A DNA stretch of 64,000 bases. Source: Acaryochloris sp. CCMEE 5410 (GTDB lineage Bacteria > Cyanobacteriota > Cyanobacteriia > Thermosynechococcales > Thermosynechococcaceae). A program made the position numbers and the translations under genes. Position 1 is the stretch's first letter, and each line of letters begins with the position of its first letter. The notes under the pieces are model-generated. The model ran no database searches. It was not told the origin of the DNA and saw nothing but the letters and a program-made list of their open reading frames with translations. The DNA is taken from assembly GCF_000238775.2 (NCBI RefSeq), contig NZ_AFEJ02000002.1, positions 1,969,501 through 2,033,500 on the forward strand, read 5' to 3'. This document shows positions 26,122 through 35,630 of the stretch, piece after piece.

Positions 26122-28665
26122 CTAGCACTGGCGCAATTCAACGTTCACAGGTTCAACTTTCCAGATATCTCGACAATAGTCTTCAATCGAGCGATCCGAA
26201 GAGAACTTACCCATACGGGCTGCATTTAGAATCGACATGCGAGTCCACTTCGTCTGATCTTTATAGACCGCAGCCACCTGATCTTGACAAGCGATATAGG
26301 ACGCATAGTCCGCAAAGAGGAAATATTGGTCCTGGTTGAGCAGATCATCAACCAAAGGTCGAAACAGCTCTGCATCTCCCTGGGAAAAGAAACCAGAAGC
26401 GATCCGATCAATCGCCAGCTTTAGCTCAGCGTTGGTATGGTAGTAATCCCGAGATCGATAGCCATGGGCTCGCTTGTGATAGACCTCTTCAGTCGTCAAG
26501 CCGAATAAGAAAAAGTTTTCTTCACCCACTTCTTCTCGAATTTCCACATTGGCTCCATCTAAGGTGCCAATGGTCAGAGCACCATTTAGGGCAAATTTCA
26601 TATTGCCTGTGCCTGATGCCTCTTTACCCGCGGTGGAAATCTGCTCCGATAAATCAGCAGCGGGGTAAATTCGCTGGGCCAGTTTGACGTTATAGTCCTT
26701 CAAAAAGACCACCTTAAGCCGTCCTCGCACATCCGGATCGCGGTTAACCACATTCCCCACAGAGTTAATAAGCTTGATAATCAGCTTGGCCATAAAATAG
26801 CCTGGCGCTGCTTTACCGCCGAAGATAAAGGTGCGAGGCGTAATCTCAATATCTGGATTCTCCTTAATGCGGTTGTAGAGGGTAACGATATGGAGCAGGC
26901 TTAAGTGTTGGCGCTTATATTCATGGAAGCGCTTCGCCTGAATATCAAAGAGAGAATCCGGGTCAACGGTGATGCCGTTATTGTTTTGGATATAAGTCGC
27001 CAGCTCAGTTTTACTGTGCTGCTTAATCCGCCGCCATTCCACTTGAAAACCAGCGTCATCCACAAACTGCTCTAACTGCTGCAGTTCCTTCAGATTTTTG
27101 ATCCAAGAATCACCAATTTTGCTCGTAATCAGCTTGCTGAGTTGAGAATTGCTGAGAACCATAAACCGACGGGGGGTCACCCCATTGGTTTTATTGGTGA
27201 ACTTATGGGGATACATTTCATAGAAATCCCGCAGTACATCTTTTTGCAGCAATTCTGTATGCAGCGCTGCCACCCCGTTAATGGCATGGCTACCGACACA
27301 GGCCAGGTGAGCCATGCGCACATACCGTTCCCCACTTTCATCAATCAGAGACATGCGAATCATGCGCTCTTCATCGTCAGGGAACTTAATCCGCACCTCG
27401 TCTAAGAAGCGCTGATTAATTTCATAAATCAGTTCTAAGTGACGGGGCAACAGAGACCCAAACAACTCAATGGGCCACCGTTCTAATGCTTCAGGCAAAA
27501 GCGTATGGTTCGTATAGGCAAAGGTCTGATGGGTGATAGCCCAGGCTTGCTCCCAGTCCATTTGGTGATGATCGATCAGCAGCCGCATCAGTTCAACCAC
27601 AGAGATGGCGGGGTGAGTATCATTCAGCTGCACCGCAAATTTCTTGTGGAAATTTTCTAAAGGCAAATTCTGACCATGGAGAATGCGAATCATATCCTGC
27701 AATGAACAGGAGACAAAGAAAAACTGCTGGGTGAGACGGAGTTGCTTACCTTGGGATGAATCATCATTGGGATAGAGGACCTTGGAAATATTTTCCGAGA
27801 TCATCTTTTCGTAAACGGCCCCTAAATAATCCCCTGAGTTAAAGGACGTAAAGTCAAAGGACTCCGGTGCTTCAGCTGTCCACAGACGCAGGGTATTGGC
27901 CGTATTGGTCTGGTAGCCCAAAATTGGGGTGTCATAGGGAATCCCTTTGACGACTTGATCCGGCACCCAACGAGACCGATAGTTACCGTGATCGTCTGTG
28001 TAATGTTCGGTGTGGCCGCCTAATTTAATCTCTACGGACCATTCTGGACGGGCGATTTCCCAGGGATTGCCAGCGCTTAACCATTTGTCGGTCCGCTCGA
28101 CTTGCCAGCCATCACGAATATCTTGATCAAAAATGCCAAATTCGTAGCGAATGCCATATCCCAAAGACGGAATATCCAAGGTGGCCAAGGAATCCAAGTA
28201 GCAAGCAGCTAAGCGTCCTAGACCACCATTACCTAAGCCTGGCTCTTCTTCTTCCTCTTGCAGCTCATCCAAGCTGAGGCCCAATTCTGCCATGCCTTGC
28301 TCAACTTGGTCATAAATACCGAGGTTAATAAGGTTATTGCCCAGATGCGGTCCCATCAGGAACTCTGCAGAGAAATAGGCGACGGTCCGGGACCCGAGTT
28401 CGGTATAGGTGGCAGCTGTATTGATCCACCGTTGGAGGAGGCGGTCTCTAACGGTATAGGCCAACGCCATATAGTAGTCATTGGTGGTCGCCAGGGCAGG
28501 GAATTTACCCTGGACGTAGAATAGATTATTCAGGAAAGCCCGCTTAAGGGTTTCGCTATCCATGCCGGTGCGATTGCTTAGCTCGCAGCGATCTTGTAGG
28601 TCGATAGCGTCGAGGGACAGTTCGCTAGAAGAACCATGAATTTGGGCTGAAGGATTGCTGGTCAT
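26122..28665 (-). CDS. glgP: Glycogen phosphorylase
   Basis: 847 aa from ATG 28663-28665. GT35 enzyme that releases glucose 1-phosphate from glycogen. Visible: YFSAEFLMGPHLGNNLINLG, GNGGLGRLAACYLDSLATL, NDTHPAISVVELMR, TNKTNGVTPRRFM, FGGKAAPGYFMAKLIIKLIN and the PLP-lysine block EASGTGNMKFALNGALTIGT. The first 30 residues are a variable leader. Length is full. It is the first gene of a tight minus-strand run (glgP, glyK, sulP, acpH). 500 bp of non-coding DNA precede it and should hold the promoter. Confidence 0.97.
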   Translation of the reverse strand: MTSNPSAQIHGSSSELSLDAIDLQDRCELSNRTGMDSETLKRAFLNNLFYVQGKFPALATTNDYYMALAYTVRDRLLQRWINTAATYTELGSRTVAYFSAEFLMGPHLGNNLINLGIYDQVEQGMAELGLSLDELQEEEEEPGLGNGGLGRLAACYLDSLATLDIPSLGYGIRYEFGIFDQDIRDGWQVERTDKWLSAGNPWEIARPEWSVEIKLGGHTEHYTDDHGNYRSRWVPDQVVKGIPYDTPILGYQTNTANTLRLWTAEAPESFDFTSFNSGDYLGAVYEKMISENISKVLYPNDDSSQGKQLRLTQQFFFVSCSLQDMIRILHGQNLPLENFHKKFAVQLNDTHPAISVVELMRLLIDHHQMDWEQAWAITHQTFAYTNHTLLPEALERWPIELFGSLLPRHLELIYEINQRFLDEVRIKFPDDEERMIRMSLIDESGERYVRMAHLACVGSHAINGVAALHTELLQKDVLRDFYEMYPHKFTNKTNGVTPRRFMVLSNSQLSKLITSKIGDSWIKNLKELQQLEQFVDDAGFQVEWRRIKQHSKTELATYIQNNNGITVDPDSLFDIQAKRFHEYKRQHLSLLHIVTLYNRIKENPDIEITPRTFIFGGKAAPGYFMAKLIIKLINSVGNVVNRDPDVRGRLKVVFLKDYNVKLAQRIYPAADLSEQISTAGKEASGTGNMKFALNGALTIGTLDGANVEIREEVGEENFFLFGLTTEEVYHKRAHGYRSRDYYHTNAELKLAIDRIASGFFSQGDAELFRPLVDDLLNQDQYFLFADYASYIACQDQVAAVYKDQTKWTRMSILNAARMGKFSSDRSIEDYCRDIWKVEPVNVELRQC

Positions 28666-29165
28666 TGCATTAAATAAAGAAAGTACCAGGAATAAACGGT
28701 CAGCCTCAATCGCACTTGAGAGCTGTGCTCAGATTATTATCATTCAATGTTAATCATGTTTGTGCTGTGCAGCACTAGAAGCCACCCCTTAACTTCATAA
28801 TTTAGGATTTGCTTTAGATCCCCACCCTTTATCTCCGATCCTGCAGGCCCATGGGCTGCATTTGTTCCCCACGACCTCCCAATGGGGATAGGGAACAGTG
28901 AGATCCAATGCATTTACCCTCATCGACCTGTTTAGAGACGAAGGATTCGTTCTAACTCTGAGTCATCCTACCGAGTAGAAAGGGCCAAGGATATCGGTTA
29001 TCCAACCTCCCTGGGGGGAATCACCCCCAAACAACCCCAAAGATGGAAAAAGTAACGTTAGGATTTAGAGAAGAGACACAAATAGTTCGCTCAATTGTGG
29101 CGGCTGTAGATGTTTCTCCTGATATCGCTTAAGCAATATTGCCCTTCTGACTCAACACAAGATTT
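28666..29165. other. Divergent intergenic region between glgP and msrB
   Basis: 500 bp with no gene. It must contain promoters for both divergent genes, but no boxes stand out. A C-rich/G-rich inverted motif (CCTGGGGGGAATCACCCCC near 29008) could form a hairpin on either strand. Confidence 0.4.
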
Positions 29166-29561
29166 ATGGAAAAAGTACAAAAAACGGAACAGGAATGGGA
29201 AGCCCAACTCACTCCAGAACAGTTCCGTGTGACCCGTCACCATGGAACAGAGCGGGCCTTTACTGGGGAATATCATGACCTCAAGGCAGCAGGCACCTAC
29301 CAATGTGTGTGTTGCGGTACAGAATTATTCACATCCGACACCAAATTTGATTCTGGGACGGGCTGGCCCAGCTTTTGGGCTCCGGCGGATAAAACTCATG
29401 TCCAGGAAAAGACGGATCGCAGTTTGTTTATGGTTCGAACTGAGGTACTCTGTGCCGCTTGTGATGCTCATCTAGGCCATGTCTTTAATGATGGTCCAAA
29501 ACCCACGGGCTTAAGATATTGCATGAACTCTGCTGCCCTCAAGTTTATTCCCCAAAGTTAA
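29166..29561 (+). CDS. msrB: Peptide-methionine (R)-S-oxide reductase
   Basis: 131 aa from ATG 29166. Repairs methionine-R-sulfoxide in proteins with thioredoxin as electron donor. Two CxxC pairs (CVCC after TYQ; CAAC after EVL) form the structural zinc site. The active-site block is [11 protein letters not shown] at the front, then [20 protein letters not shown] with the catalytic Cys in RYCMNS. Length and order are typical of a stand-alone cytosolic MsrB. It has its own upstream region. Confidence 0.96.
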   Translation: MEKVQKTEQEWEAQLTPEQFRVTRHHGTERAFTGEYHDLKAAGTYQCVCCGTELFTSDTKFDSGTGWPSFWAPADKTHVQEKTDRSLFMVRTEVLCAACDAHLGHVFNDGPKPTGLRYCMNSAALKFIPQS

Positions 29562-29680
29562 GGGGTGAGTCGAACATGGGGTTTTAGATCCCAGGCTGTG
29601 CTGTCGCCTAGCCGCTGGCATTTATAAACCCAACAGCCCTCATCGTCTTCTGAAGTCTCATCGTCTTTTGCTAAACGCCC

Positions 29681-30235
29681 GTGAACAGAAATCGTGGCTT
29701 GCAATATTTGCAAGGGTATAGTCTCATCTTCCTCCCCACCATGCTTCTAGCTTGTGCTCCCATCGTGGATGGAGATGAAGTGGGTCGCCGAATTCACAAG
29801 GAATTTGAGCGCAAAACTGAAATTGCAGTGCACTCGGTGAAATGTCCCCAAGATATTGAGAGCAAAGTCGGTAAAAGGTTTGTTTGTGAGATCTATGCCC
29901 TAGAAGGGAATATTCTCAAAACCCAAGTCACCTTAAAGGATGACCAAGGCGATATTTCATGGTCTGTACAAACGGGCCTAGTGAATTTAGGAGTGATTGA
30001 AGAGAATATTGAGAAGACCTTCAAAGATGAGCGTTTAAGCAAAGTCAAAGCCTCTTGTGAGGGCAAGTTCAAAATTGCTCATCAAGGGGACACCTTTGAG
30101 TGCGGGGTCCAAGAAGGGAATGACGACCCAGGCAAGGTGATGGTCAAAGTCACGGATGAGCAGGGGAAAGTCAATTTTCAGTTTTTAGATCATTCTGATC
30201 CAGCTCCAGACAATGAACCGTCCTCTGCTCCGTAG
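29681..30235 (+). CDS. Lipoprotein with two DUF4333 repeats
   Basis: 184 aa from a GTG at 29681; no ATG is better placed. N-terminal hydrophobic stretch and lipobox LLAC (Cys about residue 25). Two similar modules follow, each with a Cys pair: VKCPQDIESKVGKRFVCEIY (about 54-73) and ASCEGKFKIAHQGDTFECGV (about 126-145), both followed by beta-strands with DxxGxxxxxV. This fits tandem DUF4333 domains, small lipid-anchored modules of unknown function better known from actinobacteria. Likely faces the periplasm. Followed 43 bp later by an alpha/beta hydrolase on the same strand. Confidence 0.7.
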   Translation: MNRNRGLQYLQGYSLIFLPTMLLACAPIVDGDEVGRRIHKEFERKTEIAVHSVKCPQDIESKVGKRFVCEIYALEGNILKTQVTLKDDQGDISWSVQTGLVNLGVIEENIEKTFKDERLSKVKASCEGKFKIAHQGDTFECGVQEGNDDPGKVMVKVTDEQGKVNFQFLDHSDPAPDNEPSSAP

Positions 30236-30278
30236 GGGTATCACTAGAATTGAGTCGACAGTAAGGTAGGCAATCGGA

Positions 30279-31250
30279 TTGAGTACATTCAGAACTTGGC
30301 AACAGCAAATCGGCCACCAGCGAGACTGGGCTTGGCGGGGATGGCAAATTCGCTATACCTTTATGCGCGGACAACAGGAGACGACGCAACCCCCCATGTT
30401 GCTATTACATGGGTTCGGAGCTTCGATTGGCCATTGGCGCTTCAATATACCGGTGTTTGCCCAAGACCGAACCGTCTATGCGCTCGATTTACTGGGGTTT
30501 GGGGCATCCGAGAAAGTCTCTACCGACTATTTGGTGACCCTATGGGTGGAACAGGTTCATGACTTTTGGCAGACCTATATCCGCACCCCAATGGTTTTGG
30601 TGGGTAATTCTCTCGGGTCCTTGGTCAGTCTTACGGCCGCAGCGCTATATCCAGAGATGGTGGCGGGATTGGCCATGCTAACCCTGCCGGATACATCGGT
30701 GTTGAAAAATCCTTCATGGGTCAAACCTGCGATCGCACCTTTGAAACTCGCCCTCAATCCCATAGCTGCATTTGCCAAAGCCTTGTTCACTGCGCCCCCA
30801 ATCTTCAACCCGTTTTTTCAATTCATTCGCCAGCCCAAGATTATTCGCTCCTGGGTCAGGAAAGCCTATATCGATACCACGTCCGTTGAGGATGATCTCG
30901 TCGATATCCTTTCCAGTCCGGCTTATGATCAGGGGGCCGCAGATGCCCTCCGAGCCATGGTCAACACTATGTCCAAGCCCCAAGTCCCTCAACATTCGGC
31001 CAAGGAGATGCTGCCTCAATTAACGATTCCGATTCTGTTGGTGTGGGGGCAGCAAGATGTCATGATCCCACCCAAATTGGGACCGCTCTTTGCCCGCTGC
31101 AATCCTCGAATCCAGCTAGTCGAATTAGCCCATGCGGGCCATTGTCCCCATGACGAATGTCCAGACCGACTTAACCCTATTCTTATAGACTGGCTTGCCG
31201 CTCACTTCCCTATCCAGCAGCCACAGCCAGAACAGTTGCACTGCGCCTAG
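30279..31250 (+). CDS. Alpha/beta-fold hydrolase
   Basis: 323 aa from a TTG at 30279; later ATG codons would remove the first core strand. The oxyanion block [18 protein letters not shown], nucleophile elbow GNSLGSLVS (Ser), acid region [13 protein letters not shown] (Asp) and catalytic His in [11 protein letters not shown] are all present. Cyanobacterial relatives are often compared with pheophytinase-like or haloalkane dehalogenase-like esterases; substrate is not evident. Probably cytosolic, no signal peptide. Frame intact. Confidence 0.85.
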   Translation: MSTFRTWQQQIGHQRDWAWRGWQIRYTFMRGQQETTQPPMLLLHGFGASIGHWRFNIPVFAQDRTVYALDLLGFGASEKVSTDYLVTLWVEQVHDFWQTYIRTPMVLVGNSLGSLVSLTAAALYPEMVAGLAMLTLPDTSVLKNPSWVKPAIAPLKLALNPIAAFAKALFTAPPIFNPFFQFIRQPKIIRSWVRKAYIDTTSVEDDLVDILSSPAYDQGAADALRAMVNTMSKPQVPQHSAKEMLPQLTIPILLVWGQQDVMIPPKLGPLFARCNPRIQLVELAHAGHCPHDECPDRLNPILIDWLAAHFPIQQPQPEQLHCA

Positions 31251-31305
31251 ATTTGATCGCATAATCAGGCCATTACACCACCCCAAGCTGGGGCTGAATC
31301 AAACC

Positions 31306-31824
31306 ATGAAACATACACTGTCCGTCTTAGTTGAAGACGAAGCTGGCGTTCTCACTCGCATCGCCGGACTTTTTGCCCGACGAGGATTTAACATCGAAAG
31401 TTTAGCCGTTGGACCTGCCGAGCAAATTGGGGTCTCTCGCATTACGATGGTCGTTCCCGGTGATAATCGCAGCATTGAGCAGCTCACCAAGCAGCTCTAT
31501 AAGCTAATCAATGTTCTTAAGGTTCAGGATATTACTGAAGTCCCCTGTGTGGAGCGGGAGCTGATGTTGATTAAAGTAAATGCCGCGGCGTCTCTACGCT
31601 CTGAGATTGTGGAAATTGTCCAAATCTTTCGTGCCAAAGTGGTGGATGTTTCTGAGGACGCTCTCACCATCGAGGTCTCAGGTGACCCAGGCAAGATGGT
31701 GGCAATTGTGCAAATGCTGAATAAGTTTGGCATTCAAGAAATTGCCCGAACTGGCAAGATTGCCTTAACCCGAGAATCACGCGTCAATACTGAATATCTG
31801 AAATCTTTAGCAGCCAAGGTTTAG
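31306..31824 (+). CDS. ilvN: Acetolactate synthase small (regulatory) subunit
   Basis: 172 aa from ATG 31306; the frame is open further upstream but the family starts at [16 protein letters not shown]. This ACT-domain subunit binds valine and controls the catalytic subunit IlvB in branched-chain amino acid synthesis. Seen: [47 protein letters not shown] and [19 protein letters not shown] (second ACT-like domain). Length is standard. ilvB is not in the window, as is common in cyanobacteria. Also known as ilvH. Confidence 0.96.
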   Translation: MKHTLSVLVEDEAGVLTRIAGLFARRGFNIESLAVGPAEQIGVSRITMVVPGDNRSIEQLTKQLYKLINVLKVQDITEVPCVERELMLIKVNAAASLRSEIVEIVQIFRAKVVDVSEDALTIEVSGDPGKMVAIVQMLNKFGIQEIARTGKIALTRESRVNTEYLKSLAAKV

Positions 31825-31866
31825 CAACTCAAAGATCTGCCAGCCTCAAAGGATTCAAGAGCAGTC

Positions 31867-32799
31867 TTAATAACTGCCGTCGTCATTCTCTGGTCCACCT
31901 GAACCCGGGCCTGGGTACTTGGGTAAATCCAGAGGCTTATAGTCTACATAATCATCATTGCCGTTCTGGCCGTAAGCATCGTCTGAACCGCTATCGCCAG
32001 CAGCATTGGCTGAATAGCCGTTCGCACCTGTGTCATCAGCATCTGTGTTTTTACGTCGACGGTTTCTCATGGCTTTGACCGCTGATGAGTAATCATCGGG
32101 AGTATAGTCTTGATCTTCCAGCTCTCCCGTTAATTGCAAAGGACGACGACGGCGAGGTCGCTCTTCTGATGAAGGTTCGGGCGGGGCATAAGACGTTGAC
32201 GAAGAATAACCTTGGTCATAACCATAGCTAGCCTGATCCTGACCATAGCTATCTTGGGAATAGCTGTTGCTGCCTTGCTCATAGTCATCATAGGCAGCAG
32301 CCCGTCGCCTAGACCGCCGGCTGGGCGAATCATCATAGTCATTCCCATAGGCATATTCATCCCGTCTTGACCGACGGTCCCCTTCCCCTCGAATGCGACG
32401 AGGTCGAGCAGGCATATCGTCTTCAAACTCCAGTTGAGCTTCAGACCGCATACGGCTAGAGCGCTGAGGGCGTTTAGGGCGATAGTCGTCGTCTCGATCC
32501 CGAGGTCCGCCTCGCTCTCGAGGCTGTCTCATGGGGCCATTATTGGGCAGACGGTTCTGGATATTCTCAATCATCAGCGCCACTAACATCCCCACTACAA
32601 TCATCTGCTGCAGGGACAGGGTAAATTCCATACCCAAGTGGGCCAAGAGGATAACACCCGCTAGTAAGCCGAGAAAGGCATAGACATTATCGGAATCTCG
32701 ACGGTAGCCCGGCTTGATTTTATCCAAAAAGAATAATGCGATCGCACCGACGATCAAAATAACTCCAACAATAAGTGGAACAGGAGTACCGAAATTCAC
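31867..32799 (-). CDS. ycf66: Ycf66 family membrane protein
   Basis: 310 aa from ATG 32797-32799. Three N-terminal membrane helices (about residues 8-25, 38-57, 62-80), with KIKPGYRRDSDNVYAFLGL between the first two, form the conserved Ycf66 core. The rest is a long hydrophilic tail rich in Arg, Asp, Ser, Tyr and Gly with repeated RR, YGQ and DDY motifs, predicted disordered. Ycf66 is known in cyanobacteria and some plastids; function unknown. The basic-acidic tail is much longer than in plastid versions. Confidence 0.85.
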   Translation of the reverse strand: MNFGTPVPLIVGVILIVGAIALFFLDKIKPGYRRDSDNVYAFLGLLAGVILLAHLGMEFTLSLQQMIVVGMLVALMIENIQNRLPNNGPMRQPRERGGPRDRDDDYRPKRPQRSSRMRSEAQLEFEDDMPARPRRIRGEGDRRSRRDEYAYGNDYDDSPSRRSRRRAAAYDDYEQGSNSYSQDSYGQDQASYGYDQGYSSSTSYAPPEPSSEERPRRRRPLQLTGELEDQDYTPDDYSSAVKAMRNRRRKNTDADDTGANGYSANAAGDSGSDDAYGQNGNDDYVDYKPLDLPKYPGPGSGGPENDDGSY

Positions 32800-33078
32800 T
32801 TGGGATGTCTCTCTGGGTGACGACTGATAGCCAAGGTCCGCATACTCAATCAGTAATGGAACGAAGGAGAACGGCTAGGTTGGCTGTAGGGAAGCAAATT
32901 GTAATTTAACCGATACAACCCCACCTGGATCAAACTCTATGCTAGCGAGTTATGGGTCCAAATGGGATGAGCGGGGTATCTCAGTTTCTTTATACAGTTG
33001 AAATCTCACCCAGCAAGTAGGGGGGAAGTGACAAAAAGGAATGATGAGGACGCTGCGGCATATCAACCTATAAAAACG
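32800..33078. other. Intergenic region between ycf66 and psbX terminator
   Basis: No convincing gene. It contains the upstream region of ycf66. A 64-codon minus-strand frame at 32950-33144 overlaps the psbX terminator hairpin and is rejected. Confidence 0.4.
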
Positions 33079-33111
33079 AAGCACGGCTGAACAGTATTTC
33101 CAGCCGTGCTT
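33079..33111 (-). terminator. Terminator downstream of psbX
   Basis: Inverted repeat AAGCACGGCTG (33079-33089) and CAGCCGTGCTT (33101-33111), 11-bp stem with an 11-base loop. In the direction of psbX transcription the stem is followed by CGTTTTTATAG, a good T-run. Confidence 0.8.
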
Positions 33112-33243
33112 TAAGAAAACATATTTTAAGATATTTTGCCCCAAATGGCATTAATAGTGAAGCTACCAAAACGCTGAGGTGATTATTGCGCTAGAGGTGG
33201 ACTGAGGTAGCCCACGCTAGAGATCAACAATCACCCTAAAAAC

Positions 33244-33366
33244 CTAGCGTCGTACAATCTTATCTTTTTGGCTAAAGAAGATGAATCCACCGCCGAGTAG
33301 ACCCAACACGATGGCTCCAAAAAGAATGCTATAAAAGAAACCCTGTAAAGAGGGGGTAATGGTCAT
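33244..33366 (-). CDS. psbX: Photosystem II protein PsbX
   Basis: 40 aa if started at the ATG at 33364-33366 (MTITPSLQGFFYS). Two further in-frame ATG codons (33372, 33381) would give up to 45 aa; the shorter form matches the usual 39-40 residues. One membrane helix (ILFGAIVLGLLGGGFIFF) is followed by the diagnostic C-terminal SQKDKIVRR. PsbX is a small thylakoid subunit near the QB quinone site and cytochrome b559 of photosystem II. A hairpin terminator lies 133 bp downstream. The Gly-rich helix end (GLLGGG) differs from the IPAT seen in many homologues. Confidence 0.9.
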   Translation of the reverse strand: MTITPSLQGFFYSILFGAIVLGLLGGGFIFFSQKDKIVRR

Positions 33367-33634
33367 TAACATGGAAGTCATATTTTTTTGATATTACGAC
33401 AGCATCTCTAATCTTAAAGGTTTGTAAGGATATTGAGAAGTCTTCCTTAACGGCAACTTAGACATAGCCCCCATACCAACCTTGTATTCACATCACTTTT
33501 TTGCGCCTCGCCAGCTGCATAGTGAGCTGCCCCTCTCCAGCTCAAGTCAGCTTCAAACGACTGCTGCTGCTATGCCAACCCTAGACAACGCGCTACACTG
33601 AAACATATCAGGGTACTGGGTTGGACACCATTTT

Positions 33635-33919
33635 ATGACCATAGAGACACTACTTATTTGGGGCCTCAGCTTTTGCCTAGGGCTGTTTATCTTTCTCTTT
33701 ATTTTCAGAATTATCCTCACTTGGTATCCCCAAGTGGATCTCAATCAGATGCCGATTGCCTTGGCGACCTGGCCAACGGAACCCTTTTTGATCCCCACCC
33801 GTAAACTGATTCCACCCATGGGAGGGGTCGATATCACACCTATTATTTGGGTCGGTATCACGAGTCTGCTTCGGGAGGTCCTCCTCGGGCAGCAAGGTCT
33901 ACTGAGAATGTTGTTCTAG
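33635..33919 (+). CDS. YggT/Ycf19 family membrane protein
   Basis: 94 aa from ATG 33635. Two membrane helices (LLIWGLSFCLGLFIFLFIFR; IIWVGITSLLREVLL) flank the YggT hallmark WYPQVDLNQMPIALATWPTEPFLIPTRKLIPPMGG-type loop, here at about residues 30-65. Ycf19/YggT proteins are linked to nucleoid distribution in chloroplasts and to cell division or osmotic response in bacteria. Divergently transcribed from psbX. Frame intact. Confidence 0.9.
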   Translation: MTIETLLIWGLSFCLGLFIFLFIFRIILTWYPQVDLNQMPIALATWPTEPFLIPTRKLIPPMGGVDITPIIWVGITSLLREVLLGQQGLLRMLF

Positions 33920-34004
33920 GCTGCTTTTGTCCATCTCACCTTATTGAGGTGGAAGAAAGTCAGAGTCGATGTAAGCAATCCACCTAGCAGCCACATCAAG
34001 ACCA

Positions 34005-35354
34005 TCATTGCAATCCCATCACTTCTTGAATGAAATTGGTATACACCTCACCTTGAATAAATTCTGGAGTGTCTAGAATTTTTTGATGAAAGCCAATAGT
34101 GGTGGGCAATCCAGTAATTGCACATTCTTGCAGGGCGCGTTTCATCCGTGCGATCGCAGTCGGTCGATCTCGTCCCCAAACAATGAGTTTGCCAATCAGC
34201 GAATCATAATAAGGGGGAATCTCATAATCCGTATACACATGAGAATCAACCCGCACCCCAGGCCCACCAGGGGGTAGATAGCCATTGATACGTCCTGGGT
34301 GGGGGCGGAAATTATGGTCAGGATCTTCGGCATTGATGCGGCACTCGATGGCATGGCCCGTTAGCTTCACCTGATCTTGGGTCACACTTAGTTTTTCACC
34401 CTGGGCAATGCGGATCTGCTCCGCAATCAAATCTAAGCCCGTTGTTACTTCCGTCACCGGATGTTCCACCTGGATTCGGGTATTCATCTCCATAAAATAG
34501 AACTCTCCTGTCGAAGACAGCAGGAACTCAACGGTGCCGGCACCGACATAGCCAATCGATTGAGCTGCCCGGACAGCGGCGGAACCCATTTTTTCTCTTA
34601 GCTCTGGGCTTAGGGCTGGGCTGGGGGATTCTTCCAGTAACTTTTGGTGCCGTCGCTGGATCGAGCAGTCCCGCTCGCCCAAATGAACCACATTGCCATA
34701 GCTGTCAGCAAAAATCTGAAATTCAATATGACGAGGGTTTTCGATAAATTTTTCAATATAGACCCCAGGATTACCAAAGGCAGCCTCTGCTTCGCCTTGG
34801 GCCGCTAAATAGAGCTTGCCTAAGTTTTCAGGTTCCCGCACTAAGCGCATCCCTCGACCACCGCCCCCGGCCGTGGCTTTGACCATAACCGGATAGCCCA
34901 TATCATCCGCAATTTTTTTAGCCGTCGCTTCATCCGGTACCAGGCCATCGCTTCCTGGGACGGTAGGAACCCCAGCCTTTTGCATCGTTTCTTTGGCCGT
35001 AGACTTATCTCCCATCGCCCTCATGGCTTCGGGGGTAGGACCAATAAAGTGAATCTTATGATCGGCACAGATCTCGGCAAAGCGGGCATTTTCGGCCAGG
35101 AAACCATATCCCGGATGAATGGCCGTCGCATTCCGCGTTAAGGCAGCCGAAATAATATTGGGAATATTGAGGTAACTCTTACTGCTGGCGGGTTCTCCAA
35201 TGCAGACTGCTTCATCTGCCAACTGCACATTGAGAGATTGCTGATCCACGGTGGAATGAACGGCAACAGTGGAAATTCCCATCTCTCCACAGGTTCGGAG
35301 TATCCTCAAGGCAATCTCGCCCCGATTCGCAATTAAAATCTTAGAAAAACGCAT
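34005..35354 (-). CDS. accC: Acetyl-CoA carboxylase, biotin carboxylase subunit
   Basis: 449 aa from ATG 35352-35354. Carboxylates the biotin of AccB with ATP and bicarbonate, the first step of fatty-acid synthesis. N-terminal [40 protein letters not shown]-grasp Gly loop [41 protein letters not shown]-type block (about 209-236), [15 protein letters not shown] and [11 protein letters not shown] are all present. Full length and intact. The other subunits are not adjacent. Confidence 0.97.
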   Translation of the reverse strand: MRFSKILIANRGEIALRILRTCGEMGISTVAVHSTVDQQSLNVQLADEAVCIGEPASSKSYLNIPNIISAALTRNATAIHPGYGFLAENARFAEICADHKIHFIGPTPEAMRAMGDKSTAKETMQKAGVPTVPGSDGLVPDEATAKKIADDMGYPVMVKATAGGGGRGMRLVREPENLGKLYLAAQGEAEAAFGNPGVYIEKFIENPRHIEFQIFADSYGNVVHLGERDCSIQRRHQKLLEESPSPALSPELREKMGSAAVRAAQSIGYVGAGTVEFLLSSTGEFYFMEMNTRIQVEHPVTEVTTGLDLIAEQIRIAQGEKLSVTQDQVKLTGHAIECRINAEDPDHNFRPHPGRINGYLPPGGPGVRVDSHVYTDYEIPPYYDSLIGKLIVWGRDRPTAIARMKRALQECAITGLPTTIGFHQKILDTPEFIQGEVYTNFIQEVMGLQ

Positions 35355-35630
35355 GTTTTAACAGGAGCGTAACGCTCAATAACCTTCTCGCAATGACCCA
35401 GGACGAACCTGCTACACGCCCCAAGTCTGAACCCCTAAGGAGCTGCGTGAAGCGAAATCCCACCACACATTCGTCCAGTAGCGGTAAGCAGTGTCAAAAG
35501 TAAAATCCAGAGCTATCGTATCATGCAGATGCAGCCAAGATTCCTCTTGTCATTTTAGGAATGAGGGGTAGGGCAAATACATGAGGATAGCCTTTCCTAC
35601 CTCAGCCATCAACGTTCATTTAAGTCGCTG

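Noticed and set aside
28730-28755. Fur-box-like sequence GATTATTATCATTCAATG upstream of glgP
   Set aside because: Only about 9 of the first 12 positions fit a consensus Fur box and the second half does not match; such AT-rich hits are common.
32950-33144. 64-codon minus-strand frame between ycf66 and psbX
   Set aside because: It overlaps the psbX terminator hairpin and shows no protein-like pattern.
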